From Chryseobacterium sp. G0186 (GTDB taxonomy: Bacteria; Bacteroidota; Bacteroidia; Flavobacteriales; Weeksellaceae): a stretch of 64,000 nucleotides of DNA. The stretch is taken from the NCBI RefSeq assembly GCF_003815675.1, contig NZ_CP033918.1, positions 1,550,001 to 1,614,000 on the forward strand. The letters run 5' to 3'. The notes under the pieces are model-generated. The model did no database searches, was not told the DNA's origin, and was given only the letters and a program-made list of their open reading frames with translations. Position numbers and translations under genes: made by a program. The first letter of the stretch is position 1, and each line of letters opens with the position of its first letter. Positions 44,857 through 54,002 of this stretch are shown one piece after another.

Positions 44857-46848
44857 ATGAATTTTAAAGAACAAATCTTACAGGGAATACCGGAACATCT
44901 TCCGGCTCCCAAGAAATATAATAAAAAAATAGATCATGCTCCTGTAAGGGCTGATGTATTAAATGATGACGAAAAAAAACTGAGTGTACGCAATGCGCTG
45001 AGGTATTTTCCTACGGAATGGCATAAAGAGCTGGCTCCTGAGTTCTTCAATGAACTGGAAACCTTTGGGCGTATTTATATGTACCGTTTCATGCCAGATT
45101 ACGAAATATATGCCCGTTCTATAGAGGAATATCCGTTTAAAAGTCTTCATGCAGGCTGTATTATGCTTATGATCCACAATAATCTGGATCCGGCAGTTGC
45201 CCAGCATCCGCAGGAGCTTATCACTTATGGTGGCAATGGCGGGGTTTTCCAGAACTGGGCCCAATATCTGCTGACCATGAAATACCTCGCCACTATGACC
45301 GATGAGCAGACGTTAAACATTTATAGCGGCCACCCACAGGGAATATTCCCATCCAGTGCTTCTGCACCAAGAGTTGTAGTCAGTAATGGAATGATGATTC
45401 CTAATTATTCTTCAAAAGCTGATTTGGAAAAGTTCAGTGCTCTGGGAGTAACTCAGTACGGGCAGATGACAGCAGGTTCATACATGTATATTGGTCCGCA
45501 GGGAATTGTACACGGAACCGCTATTACCTTAATGAATGCATTCCGGAAAAAGCTTTCCCATGGAGAAAAGGCACAAGGGAAAATATTTTTAACGGCTGGA
45601 TTGGGAGGTATGAGCGGTGCGCAGACCAAAGCCGGAAATATAGCCGGCTGTATTACCGTCTGTGCTGAAATAAACCCAAGTGCCGCAAAGAAAAGACACA
45701 GCCAGGGATGGGTGGATGAACTGATTGAAAGTCTTGATGAACTGGTAGACCGTGTAAACCTCGCACAACGAGATAAGGAAACCGTTTCATTGGCCTATAT
45801 AGGAAATGTAGTGGAGGTCTGGGAACGTTTTGACAAGGAGAATATTTTTGTACAGATTGGCTCGGATCAGACATCACTTCATAATCCTTTTTCAGGAGGT
45901 TATTATCCGGTTGGATTAAGTTTTGAGGAAGCCAACCGAATGATAGCTGAAGATCCGGATCAGTTTAAAAAATATGTTCAGGAATCTTTGGTAAGACAGG
46001 TAAAAGCAATTAATGCCCATACCGGAAAAGGGACTTACTTTTTTGATTATGGTAATGCTTTTCTTTTAGAATGCAGTCGGGCCGGAGCGGATATAATGAC
46101 TACTGATGGGACTCACTTCAGATATCCCTCTTATGTTCAGGATATTCTTGGACCTATGTGTTTTGATTATGGTTTCGGGCCATTCAGATGGGTTTGTGCC
46201 TCAGGAAAACAAGAGGATCTGAGGATCACTGATCAGATTGCTAAGGAAGTCATGCAGGAAATTAAGGCAAATGCCCCTGAAGAAATTCAGCAGCAACTGG
46301 AAGATAACATCCTATGGATTACTGAAGCAGAATCCAACGCATTGGTTGTAGGTTCGCAGGCCCGTATTTTATATGCTGATGCTGAAGGCCGGGCAAAAAT
46401 TGCCACGAAATTTAATGAAGCCGTTGCATCTGGGAAATTATCTGCTCCCGTGATATTAGGAAGAGATCATCATGATGTAAGCGGTACAGATTCTCCTTTC
46501 AGGGAAACCAGTAATATCTATGACGGAAGCAGGTTCACTGCAGATATGGCTATTCATAATGTGATAGGAGACAGTTTCAGAGGTGCTACCTGGGTATCGG
46601 TTCACAATGGCGGAGGTGTCGGCTGGGGAGAAGTCATTAATGGAGGTTTCGGAATGGTCCTTGACGGAACAGATACTGCTACGGTAAAGCTGAAGGACAT
46701 GCTTTTTTTTGATGTCAATAACGGTATTGCACGAAGAAGCTGGGCCAGAAATGAAGAAGCCATCTTTGCTATACAACGTGAAATGGAGAGAACTCCATCA
46801 TTAACGATTACTCTCCCCTACAGAATTAATGAAGATGTTCTTAGTTAA
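44857..46848 (+). CDS. hutU: Urocanate hydratase, long form
   Basis: The 663-residue protein has the urocanase blocks 'YGGNGGVFQNWAQY', 'YSGHPQGIFPSSASAPRVVV', 'LTAGLGGMSGAQ', 'IGSDQTSLHNPFSGGYYPVG', 'DYGNAFL' and 'VHNGGGVGWGEVINGGFGMV'. It is about 100 residues longer than the classical proteobacterial enzyme, as is usual in Bacteroidota. It converts urocanate to imidazolonepropionate using tightly bound NAD. It is the last gene of the operon here. The formiminoglutamate-degrading enzyme is not in the window. Confidence 0.95.
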   Translation: MNFKEQILQGIPEHLPAPKKYNKKIDHAPVRADVLNDDEKKLSVRNALRYFPTEWHKELAPEFFNELETFGRIYMYRFMPDYEIYARSIEEYPFKSLHAGCIMLMIHNNLDPAVAQHPQELITYGGNGGVFQNWAQYLLTMKYLATMTDEQTLNIYSGHPQGIFPSSASAPRVVVSNGMMIPNYSSKADLEKFSALGVTQYGQMTAGSYMYIGPQGIVHGTAITLMNAFRKKLSHGEKAQGKIFLTAGLGGMSGAQTKAGNIAGCITVCAEINPSAAKKRHSQGWVDELIESLDELVDRVNLAQRDKETVSLAYIGNVVEVWERFDKENIFVQIGSDQTSLHNPFSGGYYPVGLSFEEANRMIAEDPDQFKKYVQESLVRQVKAINAHTGKGTYFFDYGNAFLLECSRAGADIMTTDGTHFRYPSYVQDILGPMCFDYGFGPFRWVCASGKQEDLRITDQIAKEVMQEIKANAPEEIQQQLEDNILWITEAESNALVVGSQARILYADAEGRAKIATKFNEAVASGKLSAPVILGRDHHDVSGTDSPFRETSNIYDGSRFTADMAIHNVIGDSFRGATWVSVHNGGGVGWGEVINGGFGMVLDGTDTATVKLKDMLFFDVNNGIARRSWARNEEAIFAIQREMERTPSLTITLPYRINEDVLS

Positions 46849-46903
46849 TATACTCTATCTTTCCTGCAAAAAAACATATTGCATCGGGAAATAAATAATT
46901 TGA

Positions 46904-46936
46904 TAAAAGCAGGATAAAACCCTGCTTTTATATTTT
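46904..46936 (+). terminator. Terminator of the hut operon
   Basis: AAAAGCAGG (46905-46913) pairs with CCTGCTTTT (46921-46929), followed by ATATTTTT. It lies 56 bases after the hutU stop. Confidence 0.85.
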
Positions 46937-46958
46937 TCAGAAGTCCGGCAAATTCACT

Positions 46959-47450
46959 CTATATCACAAGACTTTCTAAATTCTTAAAATAGATTGATAA
47001 ACGATCATGCAAGAATGTATCAATACACAATAATCCGAAAAACAATCCTGTACACCCCAGCGATAATCCTCTATCATAATCTTTTGTAAAAATAAAACAG
47101 AAAATAATCGAAATCACAATAGATGCAGCCCATACCATTCTTAATACAGTATAGTTCTTTTTTTCACTTTTCACTTTTGTATATTCTGCGGCAACCGTTT
47201 TTGCAGCATCTTTTTTAAACTGCCGGTTGATTTCTTCCGTATACTTGACCCTGTTGGTTACAAGGTATATTCCGTAGCCGGTATTCAATATTAACAATAA
47301 AGAAATTGGAATCATCATGCCACGGAAGAGTGTATTTTCACTTTTTAAAGCCAAGATCACCAATAGGATGAGCAATACCGAAATTGAAAGCATCCGTTTC
47401 CCTTGTGCTATTTCTCCTTTGGCCCAGATTTGCAGTTGAGTAAATTCCAT
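46959..47450 (-). CDS. Small membrane protein of unknown function
   Basis: The frame is open upstream into the AraC gene, but the ATG at 47450 (MEFTQLQIW) begins four bases after the AraC stop and gives 163 residues. There are four hydrophobic segments arranged as two pairs ('MLSISVLLILLVILAL', 'GMMIPISLLLILNTGYGIYL', 'MVWAASIVISIIFCFIF', 'LGCTGLFFGLLCIDTFL'), with a charged lysine-rich region between the pairs. It resembles small conserved membrane proteins of Flavobacteriia, but I recognise no family. It is probably co-transcribed with the AraC regulator and the GlcG-like gene. Confidence 0.65.
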   Translation of the reverse strand: MEFTQLQIWAKGEIAQGKRMLSISVLLILLVILALKSENTLFRGMMIPISLLLILNTGYGIYLVTNRVKYTEEINRQFKKDAAKTVAAEYTKVKSEKKNYTVLRMVWAASIVISIIFCFIFTKDYDRGLSLGCTGLFFGLLCIDTFLHDRLSIYFKNLESLVI

Positions 47451-47454
47451 TCTT

Positions 47455-48273
47455 TTAGGTTGTAGAATTTTGTACCTCTGTGGTCGTTTCACCAAATTTT
47501 TGTTTGAAGGAGGAGTAAAAATGTGACAGATTTTCAAAGCCAATATCCAAATAAAAATCTGTTGGTTTTTTACGCTTATATTTGATTAGGTAATAGGCTT
47601 CTTCCAAACGCTTTTCTTTAAGCCATTGTTGTGGAGGACAGTTAAATACTTTGAAAAAATCACGTTTAAATGCAGAAATGCTACGCCCTGTAAGTTTAGC
47701 AAATGATTCTACTGTAGTATTAAACATAAAATTATTGTTCATAAATTCCTCAAGATCGATAAAGTGAGGCTTTGCAAAATCAAACAGAATGTATTTAAAA
47801 TCAGGATTACTATCCAGTAAAAGCTCAATAGCTTCTCTGATCTTCAATTCTGCCAATCTGGGGGTTACCTTTTTAGTCTTGTTGATATAGGGAGCTAACG
47901 AGATGAAGTAACTGTATAAGAACTCATTGGGTTCAAAAAAAAGCTTTTGATTTCCCAAATAACGCTCCTTTACCTCAATTTTATTTTCAAAGGCATAATG
48001 TTGAAGAGTCTTACTATCCAGTGTAATCGCAATAAACTTATATTTGCCAGATTTTGAGGGATATTTCACTGTACGGATAAGCTGATTCTTCTTAACCAAG
48101 ACTACTGTATTTTCCTTGATTACAGTGGTTGTTTTATCATAAAATGCATGGGTTTCGCCAGCGAGCTGAAATCCTAAAAAATGATCGGGATAATACTCTT
48201 CAGTTCCTCTCTGCATTTCAAAAATGCAAGAATACACCAGCTTATCAAATATTATTTCATACGTTGATTCCAT
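47455..48273 (-). CDS. AraC-family transcriptional regulator
   Basis: The 272-residue protein has an N-terminal sensor of cupin type and a C-terminal double HTH: 'TVESFAKLTGRSISAFKRDF', 'PQQWLKEKRLEEAYYLI', and 'TDFYLDIGFENLSHFYSSFK'. It lies 19 bases after the heme-binding GlcG-like gene and four bases before the small membrane protein gene. Its targets and effector are unknown. It may control its own operon. Confidence 0.87.
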   Translation of the reverse strand: MESTYEIIFDKLVYSCIFEMQRGTEEYYPDHFLGFQLAGETHAFYDKTTTVIKENTVVLVKKNQLIRTVKYPSKSGKYKFIAITLDSKTLQHYAFENKIEVKERYLGNQKLFFEPNEFLYSYFISLAPYINKTKKVTPRLAELKIREAIELLLDSNPDFKYILFDFAKPHFIDLEEFMNNNFMFNTTVESFAKLTGRSISAFKRDFFKVFNCPPQQWLKEKRLEEAYYLIKYKRKKPTDFYLDIGFENLSHFYSSFKQKFGETTTEVQNSTT

Positions 48274-48292
48274 GATATAAATTTAATGATTT

Positions 48293-48688
48293 TTATATTC
48301 CCGCTCCTGCCAAAGCAATTTCTTTATCCTGATCTGCCGTTCCACCTGAGCAGCCCACAGCACCTATGATATCACCATTGTTATTTTTTATGACCACCCC
48401 ACCCGGAATCGTTAAAAGCCCTCCATTGGAATTGATCATCCCATAGGCGTGCATTTCAGCACCGGAAATAATAGATCCCATGATATCGCTATCCACACAG
48501 AACATAGCAGCAGTTCTTGCTTTTTTCAGAGCAAAATCTATCACTCCATAGGCACTGTCTAATCTCGCGAAAGCGACCAGATATCCTCCTGCATCCACTA
48601 TGGCTATACTCACTGCTATTCCCAGATGTTTAGCTTTTTCTATTGACGCATTCAAGGCCTGAGTTGCCTCATTATATGTAATATTCAT
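48293..48688 (-). CDS. GlcG/HbpS-family heme-binding-like protein (DUF336)
   Basis: The 131-residue protein is a single GlcG/HbpS domain: 'ALNASIEKAKHLGIAVSIAI' then 'FARLDSAYGVIDFALKKARTA', and the C-terminal 'GAVGCSGGTADQDKEIALAG'. Family members form octamers, some bind heme and some sit in glycolate or diol gene clusters. No signal peptide is present, so it is cytoplasmic. It is the first gene of a probable operon with an AraC regulator. The real ligand is not known. Confidence 0.85.
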   Translation of the reverse strand: MNITYNEATQALNASIEKAKHLGIAVSIAIVDAGGYLVAFARLDSAYGVIDFALKKARTAAMFCVDSDIMGSIISGAEMHAYGMINSNGGLLTIPGGVVIKNNNGDIIGAVGCSGGTADQDKEIALAGAGI

Positions 48689-48757
48689 TGTAGTTATTTT
48701 AAATTTTTAAATAAAAGAAGCATGAACCAGAGTAAGTCCATGCTCTTATAAAGTTCA

Positions 48758-49549
48758 TTAGCTTTTAGCGGTCCACGCTTCTGCCTGCAGCTGTTTAACG
48801 AAATCTTCAGTTTCTTTAGGGTGTACATTTCTGAAATTAGAATGATCATCCAGTGCTACATTCACAATGCAATAAGCCATTGACTGTGGGTCTAGCTGAT
48901 GCTCTAAAGATTCTGCCGCTCCGTCAAATGCTGAGGATGGTGTGAAATTATTTTCAGGATTATACCATCTGAAAATTGAATCAACCCCACGGTCATTGAA
49001 TCCTGTACCAAAAACTCCCGGATTACAGGTTGCAATCTTGATATTGAAATCAGCCAATTCTGTTTTCAACCCTTCTGCAATAGACTCCATCGCATGTTTT
49101 GAAGAACAATACGCGGCAACATAGGGTACCGTCCATAAACCTCCCATTGAAGTAGTGAATACAATTTTAGCAGCTTTCTTTTGCGCTACCCACTTTTTAA
49201 CAAACCCCTGCGCCAGCTCCAGACCTCCAAAAACATTTACGTCAAACATAGAACGGATAAGCTCTAAAGGCTGTTCAGCAATGGGACCTCCTTCCATAAT
49301 TCCTGCATTGCTGATAAGAATATCAACATCATATTTATCTACAATATACTTGATATCTCTGGAATTGGTAACGTCCAATTTATCGGCAATCAATTCCACT
49401 CCTAATTCTTTTGCTTCACGGATCAGGTCGCTCATCTGCGGATATACCTGTGCTGTGGCAACTACTTTATATCCTTTTCTTGCAAGGTCAAATGCAGCAA
49501 TTTTTCCAAAACCACTTGCCGCTCCTGTAATTAAAACTGTTTTACTCAT
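48758..49549 (-). CDS. Short-chain dehydrogenase/reductase (SDR)
   Basis: The 263-residue protein, from the ATG at 49549, is a classical SDR. The nucleotide motif TGAASGFG is at 8-15, NAG at 81-83, the catalytic Ser at 134, and Tyr147-x3-Lys151 in YCSSK. It is an NAD(P)-dependent oxidoreductase acting on a carbonyl or alcohol that cannot be named. An in-frame ATG nine codons upstream is less likely because MSKTVLITG is the usual start. It stands alone between non-coding spacers. Confidence 0.9.
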   Translation of the reverse strand: MSKTVLITGAASGFGKIAAFDLARKGYKVVATAQVYPQMSDLIREAKELGVELIADKLDVTNSRDIKYIVDKYDVDILISNAGIMEGGPIAEQPLELIRSMFDVNVFGGLELAQGFVKKWVAQKKAAKIVFTTSMGGLWTVPYVAAYCSSKHAMESIAEGLKTELADFNIKIATCNPGVFGTGFNDRGVDSIFRWYNPENNFTPSSAFDGAAESLEHQLDPQSMAYCIVNVALDDHSNFRNVHPKETEDFVKQLQAEAWTAKS

Positions 49550-49684
49550 TTTGTTTTTAATTAATTTGTCTGGCAAAGTTGATCCAATTTTCTAAAGATT
49601 ATATTGGCCTGAAGTTCTATTTTATATTGTTGTAAAGTCCATTATCTGTCTTATATTGAATTGTATTAGTCACTAAATACTATG

Positions 49685-49740
49685 TTTTGAATTGAATTAT
49701 AATGGCAGCCCTAGGGCTGCCATTATAATTCAATTCAAAA
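49685..49740. repeat. Perfect 56-bp palindrome
   Basis: Two 28-base arms (49685-49712 and 49713-49740) are exactly complementary with no spacer, centred on CCTAGG. It lies 35 bases after the stop of the gene at 49776-50474 and can fold into a long hairpin. It probably ends that transcript, although no T run follows the stem. Confidence 0.9.
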
Positions 49741-49775
49741 CTGATAATCAATATTTTACACGATAAATTTATACT

Positions 49776-50474
49776 TTAGCAAATCAAAAGCAATCGATAT
49801 TCACCCTCATTTTCAATGGGAGCCCTGTGTACACAAGGCAAAACCTTTTGTTCAGGATGGTCTACGGCTATTTTCCAAAGATGGCCAACCCCTAAATTAA
49901 TGGGCTGAGCATTAGGTTTAGGCTGATAATGCAGATCAAAGAAATATTCTTTCAGAAAGTCTTCAAATTCATTTTCCGGTCCATCATGAAGCGCTTTAAG
50001 CTTTTCCCGGATTTCTGGAATTAATATCTTTTGGATAGCCTCATCATTGGGTAAGATGTCACTTGCAGCACCATGATAGGTACATAAAAAAGTATTTGTT
50101 CCAATAGGTGAGCGATCTACATGATAGGAATATACATCTGTTGAAATGAAATCCAGCTCTTCATCACGCTCGTAGCTTTTGAGTAAATTAAGGGATGGCA
50201 ATGCTCCATGATCGGTTAATAATTGCATATCATTAAGAATGATTTCCCTTGCCATACGCCCGCTTTCTGACAGTTGAAGAGATAAGAGATCTTCAGGGGA
50301 AACTTCTGTAATATTGTCCTCTAATTGAAGTTTGGACACAATTTCTTTAAAATCTCCGATCAAATTTCTTTCCCAACAAACGGTATTCATCGCTCCCTGA
50401 AATTCAGTGTTTATAAGTTCAGAAAAAGAAGAAACCAACTCAATCTGGTCGTTGTCAGAAAATGTACCTTTCAT
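49776..50474 (-). CDS. Conserved cytoplasmic protein, DUF1826-like
   Basis: The 232-residue protein has no signal peptide. The central and C-terminal motifs 'YSYHVDRSPIGTNTFLCTYHG', 'NLGVGHLWKIAVDHPEQKV' and 'PCVHRAPIENEGEYRLLLI' (parts) resemble the DUF1826 family. The family link is from memory and only moderate. The conserved His and Cys residues (HVDR, CTYHG, CVHR) could bind a metal. It is a single gene with a good -7 element and a long palindrome behind it. The function is unknown. Confidence 0.6.
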   Translation of the reverse strand: MKGTFSDNDQIELVSSFSELINTEFQGAMNTVCWERNLIGDFKEIVSKLQLEDNITEVSPEDLLSLQLSESGRMAREIILNDMQLLTDHGALPSLNLLKSYERDEELDFISTDVYSYHVDRSPIGTNTFLCTYHGAASDILPNDEAIQKILIPEIREKLKALHDGPENEFEDFLKEYFFDLHYQPKPNAQPINLGVGHLWKIAVDHPEQKVLPCVHRAPIENEGEYRLLLIC

Positions 50475-50495
50475 ATTTTAGTATAAAGTTCTTTG

Positions 50496-50503
50496 CAAAA
50501 ATA
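50496..50503 (-). promoter_or_regulatory. -7 element of the DUF1826-like gene
   Basis: On the minus strand this reads TATTTTTG, matching TAnnTTTG, 21 bases before the start codon at 50474. The -33 element is weak. Confidence 0.5.
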
Positions 50504-50590
50504 AGGAATAGAACAGAAGATTTAATACTTCATATCAGAAAGCAATACCTTTTAGATTTAGATATCAATGCCACCTGTTATAAAGCTACC

Positions 50591-51175
50591 TTACCGGAAT
50601 TGCTTAGGTTTTTCATTCAGGGCAGCATGTTCTGCTATTTCAGTGATGCGTTTCATTCGGGTTTCCGGTCGTTTGGCAAGAGTAATCCATTGCAGCAACA
50701 TTTTTCTTACAGATTTACTTAACCCCAGAAAATATTCTTCTGAATTAGGATGACTCTTAAATGTTTCCGCCAGATCATGGGGAATTTCCAATTCTTCCAC
50801 ACTATCGAGGATGGTCCAGGATCCGTTTTCCTTTGCAATCCTGATGGCTTCATAGCCTGCATCCCTCATCAGTTTATCTTCTTCCAGCCGCTTTACTTTT
50901 TCCTTATTAATCTTGGACCAGGTGCCATTCCGTTTTCGTTTGCTGAACAGTTGTCTAAAGGAATTTTCATCTATAGTTTTCCGGGTACTGTCAATCCAAC
51001 CGAAACAAAGAGCCTCATCCACAAGCTCACTCCAGGCCACAGCAGGTTGACCTGATTTCTTGGTGTTGCTTACAATCCAAACAGATTGCTCAGACTGATG
51101 ATACTTTTCAAGCCAGCTCCTCCACTCTGCCCTAGTATATATTGCAAGAAACGGTAATTCATCTGATGTTTCCAT
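50591..51175 (-). CDS. YdeI/OmpD-associated (OmdA) family protein
   Basis: From the ATG at 51175 the protein has 194 residues. The family motifs are 'AEWRSWLEKYHQSEQSVWIV', then 'VDEALCFGWIDSTRKTIDE' and 'FSKRKRNGTWSKINKEKVKR', and a C-terminal helical part with 'LQWITLAKRPETRMKRITEI'. These YdeI-like proteins are widespread soluble proteins of unclear function. An upstream extension to 51247 lacks conserved sequence. It is a single gene. Confidence 0.88.
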   Translation of the reverse strand: METSDELPFLAIYTRAEWRSWLEKYHQSEQSVWIVSNTKKSGQPAVAWSELVDEALCFGWIDSTRKTIDENSFRQLFSKRKRNGTWSKINKEKVKRLEEDKLMRDAGYEAIRIAKENGSWTILDSVEELEIPHDLAETFKSHPNSEEYFLGLSKSVRKMLLQWITLAKRPETRMKRITEIAEHAALNEKPKQFR

Positions 51176-51418
51176 GATATTTTTTATATTCTTTGCTAAC
51201 GTAAAAATAAGTATTCTCAATGACAACAGTTTGTCAGGAATAGACAATTACCATCTGAATATCATTCATAAGCTCCATTTTCTTTTTCATATTCTTTTTG
51301 ATTAAATAAAATTCCCACTTCCTTGATTTTTTGTAAATTAGAACACTTAAAAACCTCTTTTCACCCCAAAAAACTTTGATAAAAAGGGTGTGAATAGTCT
51401 TTAAAATACCTACTCAAA

Positions 51419-52486
51419 ATGAAATTTATTTTTTCCTTTTTTTGCTATTTTCTTTTTTTGAATGCTTTTGCTCAGCAGCAGCCACAATATATACCATTTA
51501 AGTTTAATGGTGAAACCGGAGTAATGCATACCTCCGGAAAGGAATACAAAGAGCCCGGACTGAGCAACTATTACCTGATGGATGATTTCAGAAGCTATAT
51601 TCTGAGTAAAAACGACGGAACGGATGTCGTAATGGATGCTGTATCCGGAAAAGAACTGTTCTCCGGAAACCTTGATACGGATTGTGGACCTCTGAAAGTA
51701 GGAAATGATACCTATCATCACTTTCAATTTGAGGAAACCTCAGCATTATTAGCTCCCGGAAAAGGAGCCATATTTCTTCCCAAACGGTATGAAAAAATAG
51801 AGCCCAACAGCAATTCATGGGACAATGAAAATTTAAATGGTAAACAATTGATATGGGCATTAAAGAATGACAATACCTATGATATTCTTGATGCCAAAAA
51901 CAATTTTGAAGCCGCTAAAGAGCCCTCTTCTTTTGAAAGTTTTGACCTAGTATTCCGGACCAATAATGATGCTCCTCCTAGTCTAGTTGGATTTGTAGTG
52001 GGCAAAAAAACAGCAATAAAACGCGAATTTGGGCAGCAATATAACATCCCATCATCTGATGAAACAGTGAATGCCTATGATCTTAATTTTAAAAAAATAG
52101 GAAGTACTCCCTATCAGGAAAATAGCATTTCAAAGATGTTCAATACAAAAATTCAGCTTAGAGGCAGCATGATTGCTCCGCCGGGAGTAAAGAACCAACC
52201 TATTCAACCATCCGGTAAAACAATAGCCCTGAATAAGGAATTCAGCCTGATTCCATCAAAAGATGATCCTGACAAACTGATACTGGTAAATACGCAAAAA
52301 GGGTCCAAACCTGTACTAGGAAATGACAAATTCGATTACAGATATATAAGTACTTCAAAAAACCTAAAGGCACTTCTTCAATTGAGACATGCCGATAGCG
52401 GAAGTTTTTTCTACTTTGACTTCGACGGGACTTATTTTCCAAAAGGTATTCCCATGATCCCGGAAAAATACAGATCCTGGAAATAA
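51419..52486 (+). CDS. Secreted protein of unknown function
   Basis: The 355-residue protein has a clear signal peptide (FFCYFLFLNAFAQ). The rest is soluble and looks beta-rich. Short repeated units such as 'PFKFNGETGVMHTSGKEY', 'SFDLVFRTNND' and 'FKKIGSTPYQENS' suggest a propeller-like or WG-repeat-like fold, but I cannot assign a family. It is flanked by a hairpin at 52520-52547 and has no operon partner. It probably resides in the periplasm or outside the cell. Confidence 0.65.
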   Translation: MKFIFSFFCYFLFLNAFAQQQPQYIPFKFNGETGVMHTSGKEYKEPGLSNYYLMDDFRSYILSKNDGTDVVMDAVSGKELFSGNLDTDCGPLKVGNDTYHHFQFEETSALLAPGKGAIFLPKRYEKIEPNSNSWDNENLNGKQLIWALKNDNTYDILDAKNNFEAAKEPSSFESFDLVFRTNNDAPPSLVGFVVGKKTAIKREFGQQYNIPSSDETVNAYDLNFKKIGSTPYQENSISKMFNTKIQLRGSMIAPPGVKNQPIQPSGKTIALNKEFSLIPSKDDPDKLILVNTQKGSKPVLGNDKFDYRYISTSKNLKALLQLRHADSGSFFYFDFDGTYFPKGIPMIPEKYRSWK

Positions 52487-52519
52487 TCATTCAGAATGAA
52501 CCGAAAGCCAATGATAAAA

Positions 52520-52547
52520 AAACCACCTCTAAAAACAGAGGTGGTTT
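52520..52547. terminator. Bidirectional terminator between convergent genes
   Basis: AAACCACCTCT (52520-52530) pairs perfectly with AGAGGTGGTTT (52537-52547). An A run precedes the stem, giving a T run on the minus strand, while only a short T run follows on the plus strand. It serves the convergent genes at 51419-52486 and 52713-53582. Confidence 0.75.
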
Positions 52548-52712
52548 AAAAACACAAATGATGAAAAAAAAATATTTTTCAGTATAAAAATTATTCGCTT
52601 ACCATTAAAAACATCTTATTCGTTTTCCAAATCTGATGATGTTTTGCAGTGCAAAAGTAAGGTTATTTATAAATTTTAGTTTGATACAAAAGCGTATAAA
52701 AATGATAAAAAA

Positions 52713-53582
52713 TTACTCCTGAAAAGACTTTCTAAATTGTGTTGGCGTTACCCCTGTCTTTGATTTAAAAAATTTTGTAAAATTAGTTACCTCGTTAAAC
52801 CCCAGTTTGTATGCTATTTCACTTATACTTATCCCATTATACATCAGATTTCGCTTAATTTCTAATACCATTCTATTGATAAGCCATTGTTTCGGGGTCT
52901 GATTTTCTACTTTCAGGAAAGCATTTTGCAAGGTTCTCAGGCCGATGTTCAATTCTTCACTGTAGTAGTTTAACCCATATTGCTGATGGAGGTTTTTGTT
53001 AACAAGAGACTTGAACTTTGAAACCAATATCTTATTCCCACAAATATCCAGCTTATTTTCAGTGTTTACAGGTACCCTTTCTGCTATAAGAAGAATGTTG
53101 AATAAATAGTTATTTAACAGCATAGTTTGCATCTCATTATAAGGTCTGGCCAACTCTTTTTCGATATAATCAAATAGTGAGGAAACTTCTTCAAATCTAT
53201 CTCCCAGATCAAAATAAGGTAAAGTTAAAGGATCATTAAATAAATGGGCATGTCCATAAAATTGACTTTGAATACTCCCTTTACAGAGAAAATCCTCCGT
53301 GAAAATCATGACCCGTCCTTTAGAGGTAACCGGATGATGGAATTGACTGATCTGATTGGGAGAAACAAAAAGAATATACCTCTTCTTAATATTGATTACT
53401 TTAAAATCTACCGTAAAAGTTCCTCCCTCTTCGTAAAAAAGATGAATGCTATTAAACTGTATTCTATGGGGCAAAAAGAGTTGATCAGGCCTCATTAATA
53501 ATAGATCCGATATTTCTTTCGTATTTATAAATTGGTTGCTATGATCAGGATGCAAAAAAGGTTCAATTATAAAATCTTCCAT
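52713..53582 (-). CDS. AraC-family transcriptional regulator
   Basis: The 289-residue protein has an N-terminal sensor half and a C-terminal double HTH: 'YYSEELNIGLRTLQNAFLKV', 'PKQWLINRMVLEIKRNLMYN', and 'ISEIAYKLGFNEVTNFTKFF' followed by 'KSKTGVTPTQFRK'. It is a single gene upstream of no obvious target. Its effector is unknown. Confidence 0.88.
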   Translation of the reverse strand: MEDFIIEPFLHPDHSNQFINTKEISDLLLMRPDQLFLPHRIQFNSIHLFYEEGGTFTVDFKVINIKKRYILFVSPNQISQFHHPVTSKGRVMIFTEDFLCKGSIQSQFYGHAHLFNDPLTLPYFDLGDRFEEVSSLFDYIEKELARPYNEMQTMLLNNYLFNILLIAERVPVNTENKLDICGNKILVSKFKSLVNKNLHQQYGLNYYSEELNIGLRTLQNAFLKVENQTPKQWLINRMVLEIKRNLMYNGISISEIAYKLGFNEVTNFTKFFKSKTGVTPTQFRKSFQE

Positions 53583-53927
53583 AAAGTCTTATTATTAATT
53601 TTAGCGGAACTGATTACTTGTTGTAAATAAAGTACACCCCTTTCTTTTCGAAGTCAACATATTGCAAAACCAATGCCTTATTCTGCTAATCTAATGCTCC
53701 TATAAAGAACATTATATTATAGACATCAACTCGTACAAATGTAGAATTAAAACAAATATAAAATTAACATGATTTATCGATTATGAATAATTTATATAAA
53801 AAACTTCACCGAATTGATCTGTATCCAATGTACAGAACTTCATCAATCGTCTTCTGATTGTACACAGCCTGCTATTTAAGGTTATGTCATCTACAGACTT
53901 AAAGTGTTTTTTTGAAAAATCCACACA
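53583..53927. other. Non-coding interval
   Basis: About 345 bases between the AraC start and a terminator hairpin. It should contain the AraC promoter, but no good -7 match was found. No gene or repeat is visible. Confidence 0.5.
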
Positions 53928-53963
53928 AAAATCCCCTTTAAATCTGAATTTAAAGGGGATTTT
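53928..53963 (-). terminator. Terminator of the C1q-like gene cluster
   Basis: A perfect 16-base stem (53928-53943 with 53948-53963) with a CTGA loop. On the minus strand a T run follows. It lies 40 bases after the stop at 54003. Confidence 0.85.
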
Positions 53964-54002
53964 ATTTATTTTATCCGTTTCTGTAATTTTTCAAGTAAAT
54001 TT

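Noticed and set aside
46878..46893. Another att-like match (ATTGCATCGGGAAATA) after hutU
   Set aside because: It matches the core at 14 of 16 positions but lies between hutU and its terminator, with no mobile genes around it. It could be chance or an unused secondary site.
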